Positions 21,780 through 29,704 of a stretch of DNA of 40,469 nucleotides are shown piece by piece. Origin of the DNA: an uncultured Eubacteriales bacterium (GTDB lineage Bacteria; Bacillota; Clostridia; Christensenellales; Aristaeellaceae); contig CADAQZ010000018.1 in the NCBI GenBank assembly GCA_902790175.1, positions 1 through 40,469 of the forward strand, in the 5' to 3' direction. A program made the translations under genes and the position numbers. Each line of letters starts with the position of its first letter. The stretch's first letter is position 1. The notes under the pieces were generated by a model. It did not search any database. It was not told where the DNA came from and worked only from the letters and a program-made list of their open reading frames with translations.

Positions 21780-24677
21780 ATGAAGAAGGGGCACAACGCA
21801 AACAAGAAGAGTCCATGGCGGCGCGCCAGCCGTCCGTTCACCGCGGGCGACTGGCTGCGCCTGTCTGCGCTGGCGGCGGCGATCGCCCTGCTGGCCTGGG
21901 CGGGCGCCGCCCTGCAGCCCTCGAACGACGCAAAGCCCATCGATTCCCCGGTGGTGATCAACCGGGTGATGACCTCGAACCCCTCCGCGTGCTACAGCGT
22001 TCGCGGAAAGTACTACGACTGGGTCGAGCTGCTCAACACCTCCGATGCGGACGTGAACCTGCGGGGCTGGCGCTTCTCCGACACGGTGGACCAGCGCGGG
22101 GCCTTCGCCTTCGGGGACGTCACCCTGCCCCCGAACGGCAGCCTGATCGTCTACTGCGCCCCCAGGCCCGAGGGCTTCGAGGGCGGCGAGCTGTTCACCG
22201 GCTTCTGCCTGGACGCCGACGGCGAGGTGCTGGCCCTGTCCGATGCCCAGCGGCAGCTGGTGCAGGTGCTGGAGGTGCCCGCCATCGCCGCCGCCCAGAT
22301 CTTCCAGCGCGGCGAGGACGGCGCATACAGCGCGGTGCCCTTCGCCCGGATGGCGGCGGAGGGGGCGGTGGACCTGCGGCCCGCGTTCAACCCCGACGGC
22401 GTGAGGATCAACGAGCTGATGGCCTCCAACCGCACCCAGCTGCAGGACGAGGACGGCGACTGGTCCGACTGGATCGAGCTGTACAACGCCTCTGCCTCCG
22501 CCGCGGACCTGACGGACTGCGCCCTGTCCGATGACGACGCCAACCAGCGCAAGTGGGTGCTTCCGCCGCTGACGATGCAGCCCGGCGAATATCTGCTGGT
22601 GTTCGCCTCCGGCAAGGATCGGCGGGAGGACGGCGCGCTGCACACCAACTTCAAGCTCTCCAAGTCCTCCGAGGCCGTGCGGCTCTACGACGCCGACGGC
22701 AACGTGCTCTCCTGGGCGGAGTACGACGCCCTGCCCGGCGAGACCTCCCTCTCCCGCCTGCCCGACGGCAGCCTGACCACCGAGATCCTGCCCACCCCCG
22801 GCTATGAGAACACCGAGGCGGGCGTGCGGGCGGCCCGGTCGCTGGTGAGCCGCAACGCCGACGGCCTGTGCATCAACGAGATCATGGCCAAGGGCGACGG
22901 CGAGGACTGGGTGGAGCTGTACAACGCCGCCGGCAGCGCCGTGGACCTGACGGGCATGGGGCTTTCCGACGACACCGACCACCCCCGCCGCTGGCAGTTC
23001 CCGGAGGGCGCGATCATCCCCGCGAAGGGCTATGTGACGGTGCTGCTCACCGGAAAAGGGGGAGACAGCGGCATCCATAACGGCCGCTATTGCGCCGACT
23101 TCGCCCTCTCGGACGGGGAGACCGCGGTGCTGGCCCGGCCGGACGGCACGCTGATGGACAAGGTGACGCTGTTCGAGCAGCACCATAACATCAGCTACGG
23201 GCGGGCCGAGGGCCAGGAGCGCTATCGCTACTTCCCCGAGGCGACCCCCAGCGCGGCCAACACCACCCCCTCCTACGCCCGCAAGGCGGCGAACGTGGCC
23301 TTCTCGGAGCCCGGCGGACAGCGCGAAGAAAAGGCGCTGACGGTGACGCTCTCGTCGGACCCGGACGTGACGATCTACTACACCACCGACGGCAACGACC
23401 CGACCACGTCCTCCGCGGCCTACACCGGCCCGATCGAGGTGGAGAAGAACACCGTGATCAAGGCGGTGGCCTGGCAGGCGGACCTCATCCCCTCCGACCT
23501 GTGCGTGCAGAGCTACATCCTGGGGGCACACCACGCGCTGCGTCTGGTCTGCGTGTCCGGGGACCGGGACAAGCTGAACGGCTCCTCCGGCATGCTGAAG
23601 ACCGGCATCAAGGGCGAGGGCAGCGAGGCCTACGTGGAGATCTACGAGCCGGACGGCACCCGTGTGATCGCCCAGAAGTGCCTGATGAAGCTGGCCGGTC
23701 ACAGCACCCGCATGCACGAAGGCCAGAAGGGCTTTTCGCTGCGGGCGAAGAAGGAATACGGGGCCAGCCGCTTCAACTACGCCCTGTTCTCCAACCGGGA
23801 CTATCCCTCCTATAAGTCCTTCGTGATGCGCGCCTCGGGGCAGGACTGCAAGCAGACCTTCATGCGCGATTCCGTGCTCAGCGCCCTCGCGGCGGACACC
23901 AGCGTGCTGTACCGCGAGACCGAGGTCTCCGTGGTCTACATCAACGGCCGGTATTGGGGCGTGTACAACATGCGCGAGCGCGTCTGCAACGACATGATCG
24001 CCCAGTTCCACGGCTGGGACAATCCCGACGACGTGGAGTACAAGGAGGGCGCGGGCACTTCCTCCGAGAACTACCAGCAGATGCTGCGGTGGGTGCGGCG
24101 CAACGACCTGTCGAAGGACGCCAACGTGGCCAAGCTGCGGGAAATGGTGGACATCGAGAACTACCTGGAGTACGTGATGCTGGAGATGTACGCCAACAAC
24201 CAGGACCTCAACAACGTGGGCTTCTACCGCAATCCCAAGGCCGACGGCCTCTGGCGCTGGGCGGTGTTCGACCTGGACCTGAGCTTCCAGCTCAGCGGCG
24301 ACAACGTCGGCCCCTGGCTGCGCGGCGATACCGTGGGCTCCATCACCGAGCAGAGCAACCTGCTGTTCAGGCGGCTGATGGAGAACGCCACGCTGCGGGA
24401 CTGGTTCCTGCGGCGCATGGGCGAGCTGCTGGCCACCACGTTCAGCGCCGAAAACGTGACGGGGAAGATCCGGGACCGCTACAACCTGCTGGAGCCGGAG
24501 ATGGGCGCCGAGTGCAAGCGCTGGGACTGGAGCAAGGCCACCTGGAAGCGCTACGGGCAAAGGCTGATCAACTATGCCAAGCGGCGTCCGAAGGACCTGA
24601 TCGAGTACCTGACGGACGACTTCAATCTGACCAAAGACCAGGCGCAGATGTACTTCGGCGCGGCCATGGCGCAGTAG
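21780..24677 (+). CDS. Membrane-anchored lamin-tail / CotH kinase-like surface protein 1
   Basis: This large protein (965 residues from the ATG at 21780) has a basic N-terminus and one hydrophobic segment at about residues 27-45, so the rest should face outward. Three lamin-tail (LTD) domains follow at about 58-150, 207-310 and 362-470, each with a motif like INELMASN and DWIELYN. Next are a chitobiase-type beta domain with IYYTTDGNDPT (about 518-585) and a CotH kinase domain (about 585-950). The CotH core shows MKLAGHSTR, RYWGVYNMRERV, YVMLEMYANNQDLNN and RWAVFDLDLSF, the last with the paired Asp expected in the active site. B. subtilis CotH phosphorylates spore-coat proteins; the substrate here is unknown. 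The start is uncertain, since an in-frame ATG at 21729 overlaps the hairpin and neither ATG has a good ribosome binding site. A paralogue lies at 35754. Confidence 0.9.
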   Translation: MKKGHNANKKSPWRRASRPFTAGDWLRLSALAAAIALLAWAGAALQPSNDAKPIDSPVVINRVMTSNPSACYSVRGKYYDWVELLNTSDADVNLRGWRFSDTVDQRGAFAFGDVTLPPNGSLIVYCAPRPEGFEGGELFTGFCLDADGEVLALSDAQRQLVQVLEVPAIAAAQIFQRGEDGAYSAVPFARMAAEGAVDLRPAFNPDGVRINELMASNRTQLQDEDGDWSDWIELYNASASAADLTDCALSDDDANQRKWVLPPLTMQPGEYLLVFASGKDRREDGALHTNFKLSKSSEAVRLYDADGNVLSWAEYDALPGETSLSRLPDGSLTTEILPTPGYENTEAGVRAARSLVSRNADGLCINEIMAKGDGEDWVELYNAAGSAVDLTGMGLSDDTDHPRRWQFPEGAIIPAKGYVTVLLTGKGGDSGIHNGRYCADFALSDGETAVLARPDGTLMDKVTLFEQHHNISYGRAEGQERYRYFPEATPSAANTTPSYARKAANVAFSEPGGQREEKALTVTLSSDPDVTIYYTTDGNDPTTSSAAYTGPIEVEKNTVIKAVAWQADLIPSDLCVQSYILGAHHALRLVCVSGDRDKLNGSSGMLKTGIKGEGSEAYVEIYEPDGTRVIAQKCLMKLAGHSTRMHEGQKGFSLRAKKEYGASRFNYALFSNRDYPSYKSFVMRASGQDCKQTFMRDSVLSALAADTSVLYRETEVSVVYINGRYWGVYNMRERVCNDMIAQFHGWDNPDDVEYKEGAGTSSENYQQMLRWVRRNDLSKDANVAKLREMVDIENYLEYVMLEMYANNQDLNNVGFYRNPKADGLWRWAVFDLDLSFQLSGDNVGPWLRGDTVGSITEQSNLLFRRLMENATLRDWFLRRMGELLATTFSAENVTGKIRDRYNLLEPEMGAECKRWDWSKATWKRYGQRLINYAKRRPKDLIEYLTDDFNLTKDQAQMYFGAAMAQ

Positions 24678-24719
24678 AGCGCCCGGGAGAGCGGCTTTTT
24701 CAGACAACAGGACAGTGAA

Positions 24720-24763
24720 GCAATGGCCAAACGCATTCTTTGCGTTTGGCTATTGCCTTTTTT
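24720..24763 (+). terminator. Rho-independent terminator after CotH gene 1
   Basis: GCAATGGCCAAACGCA (24720-24735) pairs with TGCGTTTGGCTATTGC (24741-24756) with a single G-T wobble, around a five-base loop, and is followed by CTTTTTT. It is the strongest terminator in the window. Confidence 0.92.
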
Positions 24764-24848
24764 GGCGGAGTATGTTAAACTGTTATTGAGATAAGGAATC
24801 ATTATTGTGCAATTCCAGTAAAATAAATATGAATTATAGGAGGCTGCC

Positions 24849-25757
24849 ATGATAGACGTCAAGCTGTTGACCCTGTTGAAGGTGAACGAGACCGGCAACT
24901 ACACCCGGGCGGCGGAGCAGCTCTCCCTGACACAGCCCGCCGTCAGCCAGCACATCAAGCAGATCGAGAAGGAGATGGGCATCACGCTGTTCGTGCGCAG
25001 CGGCGGCAAGATCCGCCCCACGCCGGACGGCCGTCTGGTGATCCAGTACGCCGAGCGCGTGGTGTCCCTCTACGAGCACTTGCAGCAGGCGCTGCTCGAC
25101 CAGAAGCGCTCCATCAACCGCCTGCGCGTGGGCATCACCCACACCTCCGAGAGCAACGTGGTCACGGAGGTGCTGGCGAAGTACGCTGGGCAGAACGAGA
25201 ACGTCAGCATCACGATCCAGACCGATACGATCAATAATCTTTATGTGATGCTGAAGAACTATAAGATCGATATCGCCATCGTGGAGGGCGGCGTGCAGGA
25301 CGAGAGCATCAACTCCATCATGCTGGACACCGACTTCCTGGTCTGCGCCGTGTCCAACGAGAACCCGCTGGCGAAAAAGAGCATCGTGACGCTGGACGAA
25401 TTGAAGCACGAGCGCCTGATCCTGCGCCTGCCCAACTCCGGCACGCGCAACCTGTTCGCGGCGCACCTGGAGAGCCGCAACATCTCCATCGACGAGTTCA
25501 ACGTGACGCTGGAGGTGGACAACATCGCCACCATCAAGGACCTGGTCCGCCGCAACTACGGCGTGTCCATCCTGCCGCGCAGCGCCTGCATGGATGAATT
25601 GAAGAAGGCCAAGATGACCGTGCTGCCCATCGAAAACCTGAGCATGATCCGCGAGATGAACATCCTCTACCACAAGAGCTTCCGCCACGCGGACATATTG
25701 CAGGACATCGTGAAGATCTACAACGAATCCGTGCGGTTTTACAAGAATGGGGAGTAG
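24849..25757 (+). CDS. LysR-family transcriptional regulator (CysL/CysB-like ligand domain)
   Basis: This is a 302-residue LysR-type regulator. The DNA-binding domain reads LLTLLKVNETGNYTRAAEQL, then LTQPAVSQHIKQIEKEMG, then LFVRSGGKIRPTPDG. The effector domain (from about residue 90: RLRVGITHTSESNVV, IDIAIVEGGVQ, LILRLPNSGTRN) is close to the standard PBP type 2 fold seen in sulfur- or nitrogen-responsive members. The residues conserved for a specific ligand are not evident. An AGGAGG precedes the ATG. The stop (TAG at 25755-25757) lies in the first unit of a repeat B copy. No gene is divergently transcribed within 170 nt upstream, since a terminator of the CotH gene intervenes, so its target is not obvious from position. 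Confidence 0.92.
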   Translation: MIDVKLLTLLKVNETGNYTRAAEQLSLTQPAVSQHIKQIEKEMGITLFVRSGGKIRPTPDGRLVIQYAERVVSLYEHLQQALLDQKRSINRLRVGITHTSESNVVTEVLAKYAGQNENVSITIQTDTINNLYVMLKNYKIDIAIVEGGVQDESINSIMLDTDFLVCAVSNENPLAKKSIVTLDELKHERLILRLPNSGTRNLFAAHLESRNISIDEFNVTLEVDNIATIKDLVRRNYGVSILPRSACMDELKKAKMTVLPIENLSMIREMNILYHKSFRHADILQDIVKIYNESVRFYKNGE

Positions 25758-25840
25758 GGAATAGGGAGTAGGGAGTAGGGGGTAGGAATAGTGGCTGACG
25801 CTGTTCCTTATGTAGGGGCGGCGATGCGCCGCCCGCCCCT
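25752..25840. repeat. Composite of repeat B (copy 4) and half of repeat C (copy 4)
   Basis: Heptamer units GGGAGTA and GGGAATA (from 25752) lead to GGAATAGTGGCTGAC (near 25785), then to the second half of repeat C, GTAGGGGCGGCGATGCGCC and GCCC. The CTCCCCTGTGTAAGGGGAG hairpin seen in copies 2 and 3 is missing here. It spans the gap from the LysR stop to the ribosome binding site of surE. Confidence 0.83.
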
Positions 25841-25856
25841 TCCCGGAGGAATTGAT

Positions 25857-26615
25857 ATGAACGTACTGCTTACCAACGACGACGGCATCCGCTCGCCGGG
25901 CATCCACACCCTGGCCCAAGCCTTCGCGGCGGCGGGCCATCGCGTGTTCGTCTGCGCGCCGGACCGCGAGCGCTCCGCCGCCAGCCACAGCGTCACGCTG
26001 GCCGCCGCGCTGCACGCCGAGCCGGTCGACTTTCCGTGTGCCGAGCGCGCGTGGGCCTCGGACGGTACGCCGTCGGACTGCGCCTCGCTGGGCCTGTTCC
26101 TCGCGCGCGACGCGGGCGTCGACCTCGTCGTCTCCGGCATCAACCGCGGCATGAACATGGGCGGGGCCTGCGTCTATTCCGGTACCGTGAACGCGGCGAT
26201 GGAGGCCTCCATGTGCGGCTGCCAGGGGCTGGCGGTGTCGCTGTGCACCGAGGCGAATCGCGGCGAGGATTTGAACGACTACGGCCCGGCGGCGCGTCTG
26301 GCACTGCGCGTGGCCGAGCGGATCGGCGATCATCCGCTGCCGCTGGGCGCGCTGTACAGCCTGAACGTGCCTGCGCTTCCCTACGACGGGATCCGGGGCC
26401 TCGTCCCGGCTCGGCTGGCTCCGGTGTTCCTCGACCCGCCGGACTACGCCCCGGCCGAGGACGGCGGCTGGCGCTACCGAGGCTTCCCGCGCCGCTTCGA
26501 CGACGAACGCTACGACACGGTGCTCGTCGACCGCGGCTTCGCCACGCTCACGAAGTTGACGTGGGACTGGCGCATGGACGCGGACGATGGCGACATCAAT
26601 GAAATCGGACTATGA
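25857..26615 (+). CDS. surE: 5'/3'-nucleotidase SurE
   Basis: SurE is a metal-dependent phosphatase that dephosphorylates nucleoside monophosphates. This 252-residue protein has the family's signature opening LLTNDDGIRSPG (metal-binding Asp-Asp), then CAPDRERSAASHSVTL (catalytic region), GTPSDCASLGL, VVSGINRGMNMG and YSGTVNAAMEA. Length matches the family. The ATG at 25857 has GGAGGA about 7 nt upstream, directly after the repeat C half-element. The protein ends near ADDGDINEIGL, which resembles the usual C-terminal TDLxAxxxGYISITPL region in position but not in sequence, so the C-terminal extension is short. A repeat A copy begins 7 nt after the stop. Confidence 0.95.
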   Translation: MNVLLTNDDGIRSPGIHTLAQAFAAAGHRVFVCAPDRERSAASHSVTLAAALHAEPVDFPCAERAWASDGTPSDCASLGLFLARDAGVDLVVSGINRGMNMGGACVYSGTVNAAMEASMCGCQGLAVSLCTEANRGEDLNDYGPAARLALRVAERIGDHPLPLGALYSLNVPALPYDGIRGLVPARLAPVFLDPPDYAPAEDGGWRYRGFPRRFDDERYDTVLVDRGFATLTKLTWDWRMDADDGDINEIGL

Positions 26616-26621
26616 ATTGAG

Positions 26622-26727
26622 AAGATTCTTCGACTGCGCGTCGCTCAGGGCGATGCTCCGCTCAGAATGACATCATTTCGATTCGCCTGTCATCCTGAGC
26701 GGAGCGGCAGCGAAGTCGAAGGATCTT
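26622..26727. repeat. Repeat family A, copy 3
   Basis: The outer ends AAGATTCTTCGACT and AGTCGAAGGATCTT pair perfectly; the inner parts CTCAGAATGACA and TGTCATCCTGAG pair with one G-T type difference. The left arm contains additional TCGCTCAGGGCGATG absent from copy 1. It lies between surE and the CYTH gene. Confidence 0.88.
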
Positions 26728-26778
26728 TAGAGATGGTATAGTTTCTACTGATGTAATGGTTTTCAGGGAGGCATAAGC

Positions 26779-27294
26779 ATGTCTGTGGGCAAGCACTATG
26801 AAATCGAGCGAAAGTACCTGATCCGCTACCCGGACATCCCCACGCTGCTGGCGCAGAAGGGCGTGGAGCAGTGGGAGATCGTGCAGATCTACCTGACGGT
26901 GTCCGGCCCGGGCGAGACGCGCCGCATCCGGCAGGTGGTCTGCGACGGCGGGATCAAGTACTACAAGACCTTCAAGCGGCATCTGTCCAGCGTGAAGAAC
27001 GAGGAGGACGAGGGCGAGATCGACCAACTGGAGTACATCCGCCTGTCCCACGAGATGCAGCCCGGCTGCAAGCCGCTGGGCAAGACGCGCTACCGCATCC
27101 CCTACGCGGGGCACGTGCTGGAGTTCGACATCTACCCCTTCTGGAAGGACCGCGCGATCATGGAGATCGAGCTCGGGCGCGAGGACGAGGGCGCGGCCAT
27201 CCCCGACTACGTGCACATCATCCGCGACGTCAGCGACGACGTGGCCTACAAGAACCGGAGCCTGGCGGAGAACGTGGTGTACGAGGAGATTTGA
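26779..27294 (+). CDS. CYTH-domain (triphosphate tunnel metalloenzyme) protein
   Basis: This 171-residue protein is a single CYTH domain of the triphosphate tunnel metalloenzyme (TTM) superfamily. The ExExK motif is YEIERKYLI (Glu8, Glu10, Lys12). The tunnel residues follow on alternating strands: Arg49 and Arg51, Lys60 and Lys63, Glu78/Glu80, Lys102-Arg104-Arg106, Glu115-Asp117, and Glu129-Glu131 in MEIELG. All charged positions are intact, so it should bind and probably hydrolyse a triphosphate such as inorganic triphosphate or thiamine triphosphate; some relatives are class IV adenylate cyclases. AGGGAGG precedes the ATG. It stands alone between a repeat A copy and a bidirectional terminator. 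Confidence 0.9.
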   Translation: MSVGKHYEIERKYLIRYPDIPTLLAQKGVEQWEIVQIYLTVSGPGETRRIRQVVCDGGIKYYKTFKRHLSSVKNEEDEGEIDQLEYIRLSHEMQPGCKPLGKTRYRIPYAGHVLEFDIYPFWKDRAIMEIELGREDEGAAIPDYVHIIRDVSDDVAYKNRSLAENVVYEEI

Positions 27295-27297
27295 GCG

Positions 27298-27335
27298 CAC
27301 GAAAAAAGAACCCCTTTCGGGGTTCTTTTTCGTGC
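27298..27335. terminator. Bidirectional rho-independent terminator
   Basis: AAAAAGAACCCC pairs with GGGGTTCTTTTT around TTTC, with the outer CACG/CGTG also complementary. T runs are present on both strands. It ends the CYTH gene on the plus strand and the TRAP operon on the minus strand. Confidence 0.92.
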
Positions 27336-29402
27336 CTATGCCGCCGCCTTCTTCTTGCTGCGCAAAAACTGCATCAACACGCCCAGCGCGATCACGCCCA
27401 GGCCGATGAAGTCGGTCAGCGTGCCGGGGATGATCAGCGCCAAACCGCCGCCGATCAGCAGGATGCGCTCCAGCGCGTTCATGTTCGTCATCAGGTAGCC
27501 CGACAGGCCCGCCGCGACGCCGAACATGCCCAGCGTGGCGGTGATGGCGATCAGTATGACCTCGTACCACACCGTGTCGATGAACAACAGCGCGGGGCTC
27601 GCGGCGAACACGAACGGTATGATGAACGCGCCGATGGCCAGCCGCGTGGCCGTGACGCCGGTCTGCATCGGCCGGCCCTTGGCGATGGCCGCGCCGGCGT
27701 AGGCCGCCAGGGCGACCGGCGGCGTGATGTCCGCCACGATGCCGTAGTAGAACACGAAGAAGTGCGCCGCCAGCACAGGTACGCCCATCTTCGTCAGGAT
27801 CGGTGCGCAGGTGGCCGCCATGATGCAGTAGGTGGCGGTGGTCGGGATGCCCATGCCCAGCACGATGCAGCACAGCATCGTCAGCAGCAGGCCCAGCAGC
27901 AGCGCCAGGCCCGGCACGCCCGCCAGAGCCGGGGACTGCGTCAGCGACACGATGCCGTTGATCATCTGGCTCGCCAGGCCCGTGATCGTCAGGCACCCGG
28001 TGATGATGCCCGCCATGCCGCAGGCCACGGCCACGGTGATGCAGCTGCGCCCGCCGGACTCCAGCGAGTCGAAGATGCTCTTGATGCCGAAGCCGCCCTT
28101 CATGCCGACGGCGGCCTTCGCGGCCTCGCCCGCGGTGGCCTTCTCATTGCCCTGCTTGCATTTGGAGAAGTAGTCCACCACGTTGTTGATGATGCCGACG
28201 ATGATCGTCACGATGATGGCGATGGCCGCCGAGAACTGCATCGTGCGCGCGTTGGTGGACACCAGGTAGATCAGTATGATCAGCGGCAGCAGCATGTAGG
28301 TCTGCTTGACGAGGTTGCGCATCCGGGGCAGCAGGCTCTTGTCGATGCCCTTCAGGCCCAGCTTCTTGGCCTCCAGGTGCACCGCGATGAAGATGCCCAG
28401 GAAGTACAGCACCGCGGGCAGTATGGCCCGGATGATGATGTTCGAGTAGGGGATCTGCAAGATCTCCGACATCAGGAAGGCCGCCGCGCCCATGATCGGC
28501 GGCATGATCTGACCGCCGGTGGAGGCCGCGGCCTCGACGGCGCCCGCGAACTCCGGCTTGTAGCCGGTTTCCTTCATCATCGGGATCGTCACCGAGCCGG
28601 TGGTGACGGTGTTGCCCACGGAGCTGCCGGACACCATGCCGCACAGCGCCGAGGAGATGACGGCCACCTTCGCCGGGCCGCCCGCGAAGCGGCCGGTGAT
28701 GCTGTTGGCGAGGTTGATGAAGAACTCGGAGACGCCCGTGCGCTCCAGGAACGCGCCGAAGATCGTGAACACCACGATGAACTTCGAGCAGGCGTTGATC
28801 GGTGTGCCCAGCACGCCCGTCGTGTTGAAGAACAGCTCGCGCGCCGCCAGCGCCAGCGACTGCTTGCTGATCAGGAACGTGTAGGCCAGGAAGAACACCG
28901 CCACGCACAGCACCGGCAGGCCCACGCTGCGGCGGCACAGCTCCGCCAGCACCAGTATGCCCACGACGGCGATGACCGTGTACTTCGGCTGCAGCAGCAC
29001 CTTCGGCCGCATCGCCAGGATGCTGGAGGCGTTGAACGTGAAGTAGAAGAACGCGCCCGCGCCCAGCAGCATCAGCACGATGTCATACCACGGCATGTGG
29101 TTTTCCTTCAGGTAGCCCTTTTTGACGGGGAACGTCAGAAAGCCCATGAGGATGACCAGCCCGAGGAAGCTGGAGAGGCGCACCTGCTCCTTGAAGTTGG
29201 CGAACAGCGTGACGTAGAGGCAGAACAGCGAGAACATCACCAGCACGCTGCCGACGATGAGCTTCGGGACGCCCGTCCACACGCGCGTGTTCGATTCGCG
29301 GTCAAACTTCTTCATGACGGCCTCGACGTCCGCCGCGGCGTTCGCGGAGGCGTCGTTGAGCGGCGCGTTCAGGTTCGGGTCCCGGGGTTTGTTGCTGGCC
29401 AT
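27336..29402 (-). CDS. TRAP transporter permease, fused small and large membrane subunits (TAXI type)
   Basis: This 688-residue membrane protein is a fused TRAP permease of the 4TM plus 12TM (DctQ-DctM) type. It works with a TAXI-family binding protein and the sodium gradient to import organic acids or similar solutes. The N-terminal 60 residues are hydrophilic. About 16 hydrophobic segments follow. The DctM signature is clear in ISSALCGMVSGSSVGNTV, TTGSVTIPMMKETGY, GGQIMPPIMGAAAF and a second half with GMGIPTTATYCIMAAT. The ATG at 29402 has AAAGGAGG 7 nt upstream; the longer open frame to 29489 would cross repeat-rich sequence. It lies downstream of the TAXI protein gene on the same strand, with a hairpin and a repeat A copy between them. 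The substrate is unknown. Confidence 0.93.
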   Translation of the reverse strand: MASNKPRDPNLNAPLNDASANAAADVEAVMKKFDRESNTRVWTGVPKLIVGSVLVMFSLFCLYVTLFANFKEQVRLSSFLGLVILMGFLTFPVKKGYLKENHMPWYDIVLMLLGAGAFFYFTFNASSILAMRPKVLLQPKYTVIAVVGILVLAELCRRSVGLPVLCVAVFFLAYTFLISKQSLALAARELFFNTTGVLGTPINACSKFIVVFTIFGAFLERTGVSEFFINLANSITGRFAGGPAKVAVISSALCGMVSGSSVGNTVTTGSVTIPMMKETGYKPEFAGAVEAAASTGGQIMPPIMGAAAFLMSEILQIPYSNIIIRAILPAVLYFLGIFIAVHLEAKKLGLKGIDKSLLPRMRNLVKQTYMLLPLIILIYLVSTNARTMQFSAAIAIIVTIIVGIINNVVDYFSKCKQGNEKATAGEAAKAAVGMKGGFGIKSIFDSLESGGRSCITVAVACGMAGIITGCLTITGLASQMINGIVSLTQSPALAGVPGLALLLGLLLTMLCCIVLGMGIPTTATYCIMAATCAPILTKMGVPVLAAHFFVFYYGIVADITPPVALAAYAGAAIAKGRPMQTGVTATRLAIGAFIIPFVFAASPALLFIDTVWYEVILIAITATLGMFGVAAGLSGYLMTNMNALERILLIGGGLALIIPGTLTDFIGLGVIALGVLMQFLRSKKKAAA

Positions 29403-29489
29403 GGGGCGGCCTCCTTTCGGGAAGGGATTGGATTCTGGGACAGTGGGGTTGGCAGGCCGGCTGCCATGTAGCTGTGGAGTACAGGGCAC

Positions 29490-29604
29490 AGATTCTTCGA
29501 CTGCGTTCCGCCTTCGGCTGCACTTCGCTCAGAATGACAGCATGTCGCAACAATTGTCATCCTGAGCGGAGCCTTGCCATTGGCAAGGCGCAGTCGAAGG
29601 ATCT
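29490..29604. repeat. Repeat family A, copy 4, with a nested palindrome
   Basis: Outer ends AGATTCTTCGACTGCG and CGCAGTCGAAGGATCT pair perfectly; inner parts CTCAGAATGACA and TGTCATCCTGAG also pair. The right arm contains GCCTTGCCATTGGCAAGGC, a self-complementary insertion whose counterpart in the left arm is CCGCCTTCGGC. It lies in the 302-nt gap between the TAXI protein gene and the TRAP permease; the remainder of that gap holds the hairpin at 29646 and nothing else I can identify. Confidence 0.88.
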
Positions 29605-29645
29605 GTACGGATGCGGTTTCTTTCAACAATCCAATTCGTTAAACG

Positions 29646-29677
29646 CGGGGCTGCGGCAGGTTTCTACCGCAGCCCCG
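29646..29677 (-). terminator. Hairpin between the TAXI protein gene and the TRAP permease gene
   Basis: CGGGGCTGCGG (29646-29656) pairs perfectly with CCGCAGCCCCG (29667-29677) around a 10-nt loop. On the minus strand it lies 27 nt past the binding protein stop, and the following GCGTTTAACG is a weak T-tract. It probably reduces but does not stop transcription into the permease, giving more binding protein than permease. Confidence 0.62.
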
Positions 29678-29704
29678 TGCGAGTCGTTTGATGGGGCGAG
29701 AGGC

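Noticed and set aside
21762-24707. Very long minus-strand open frame of about 980 codons opposite the first CotH gene
   Set aside because: GC-rich third positions keep the opposite strand open. The translation is Val/Leu/His/Gly-rich without a recognisable domain, while the plus frame has clear LTD and CotH motifs.
24785-24840. A sigma-70 promoter upstream of the second LysR gene
   Set aside because: TTGAGA and TTGTGC are present but neither has a good -10 at 16-18 nt, and one would start transcription almost at the ribosome binding site.
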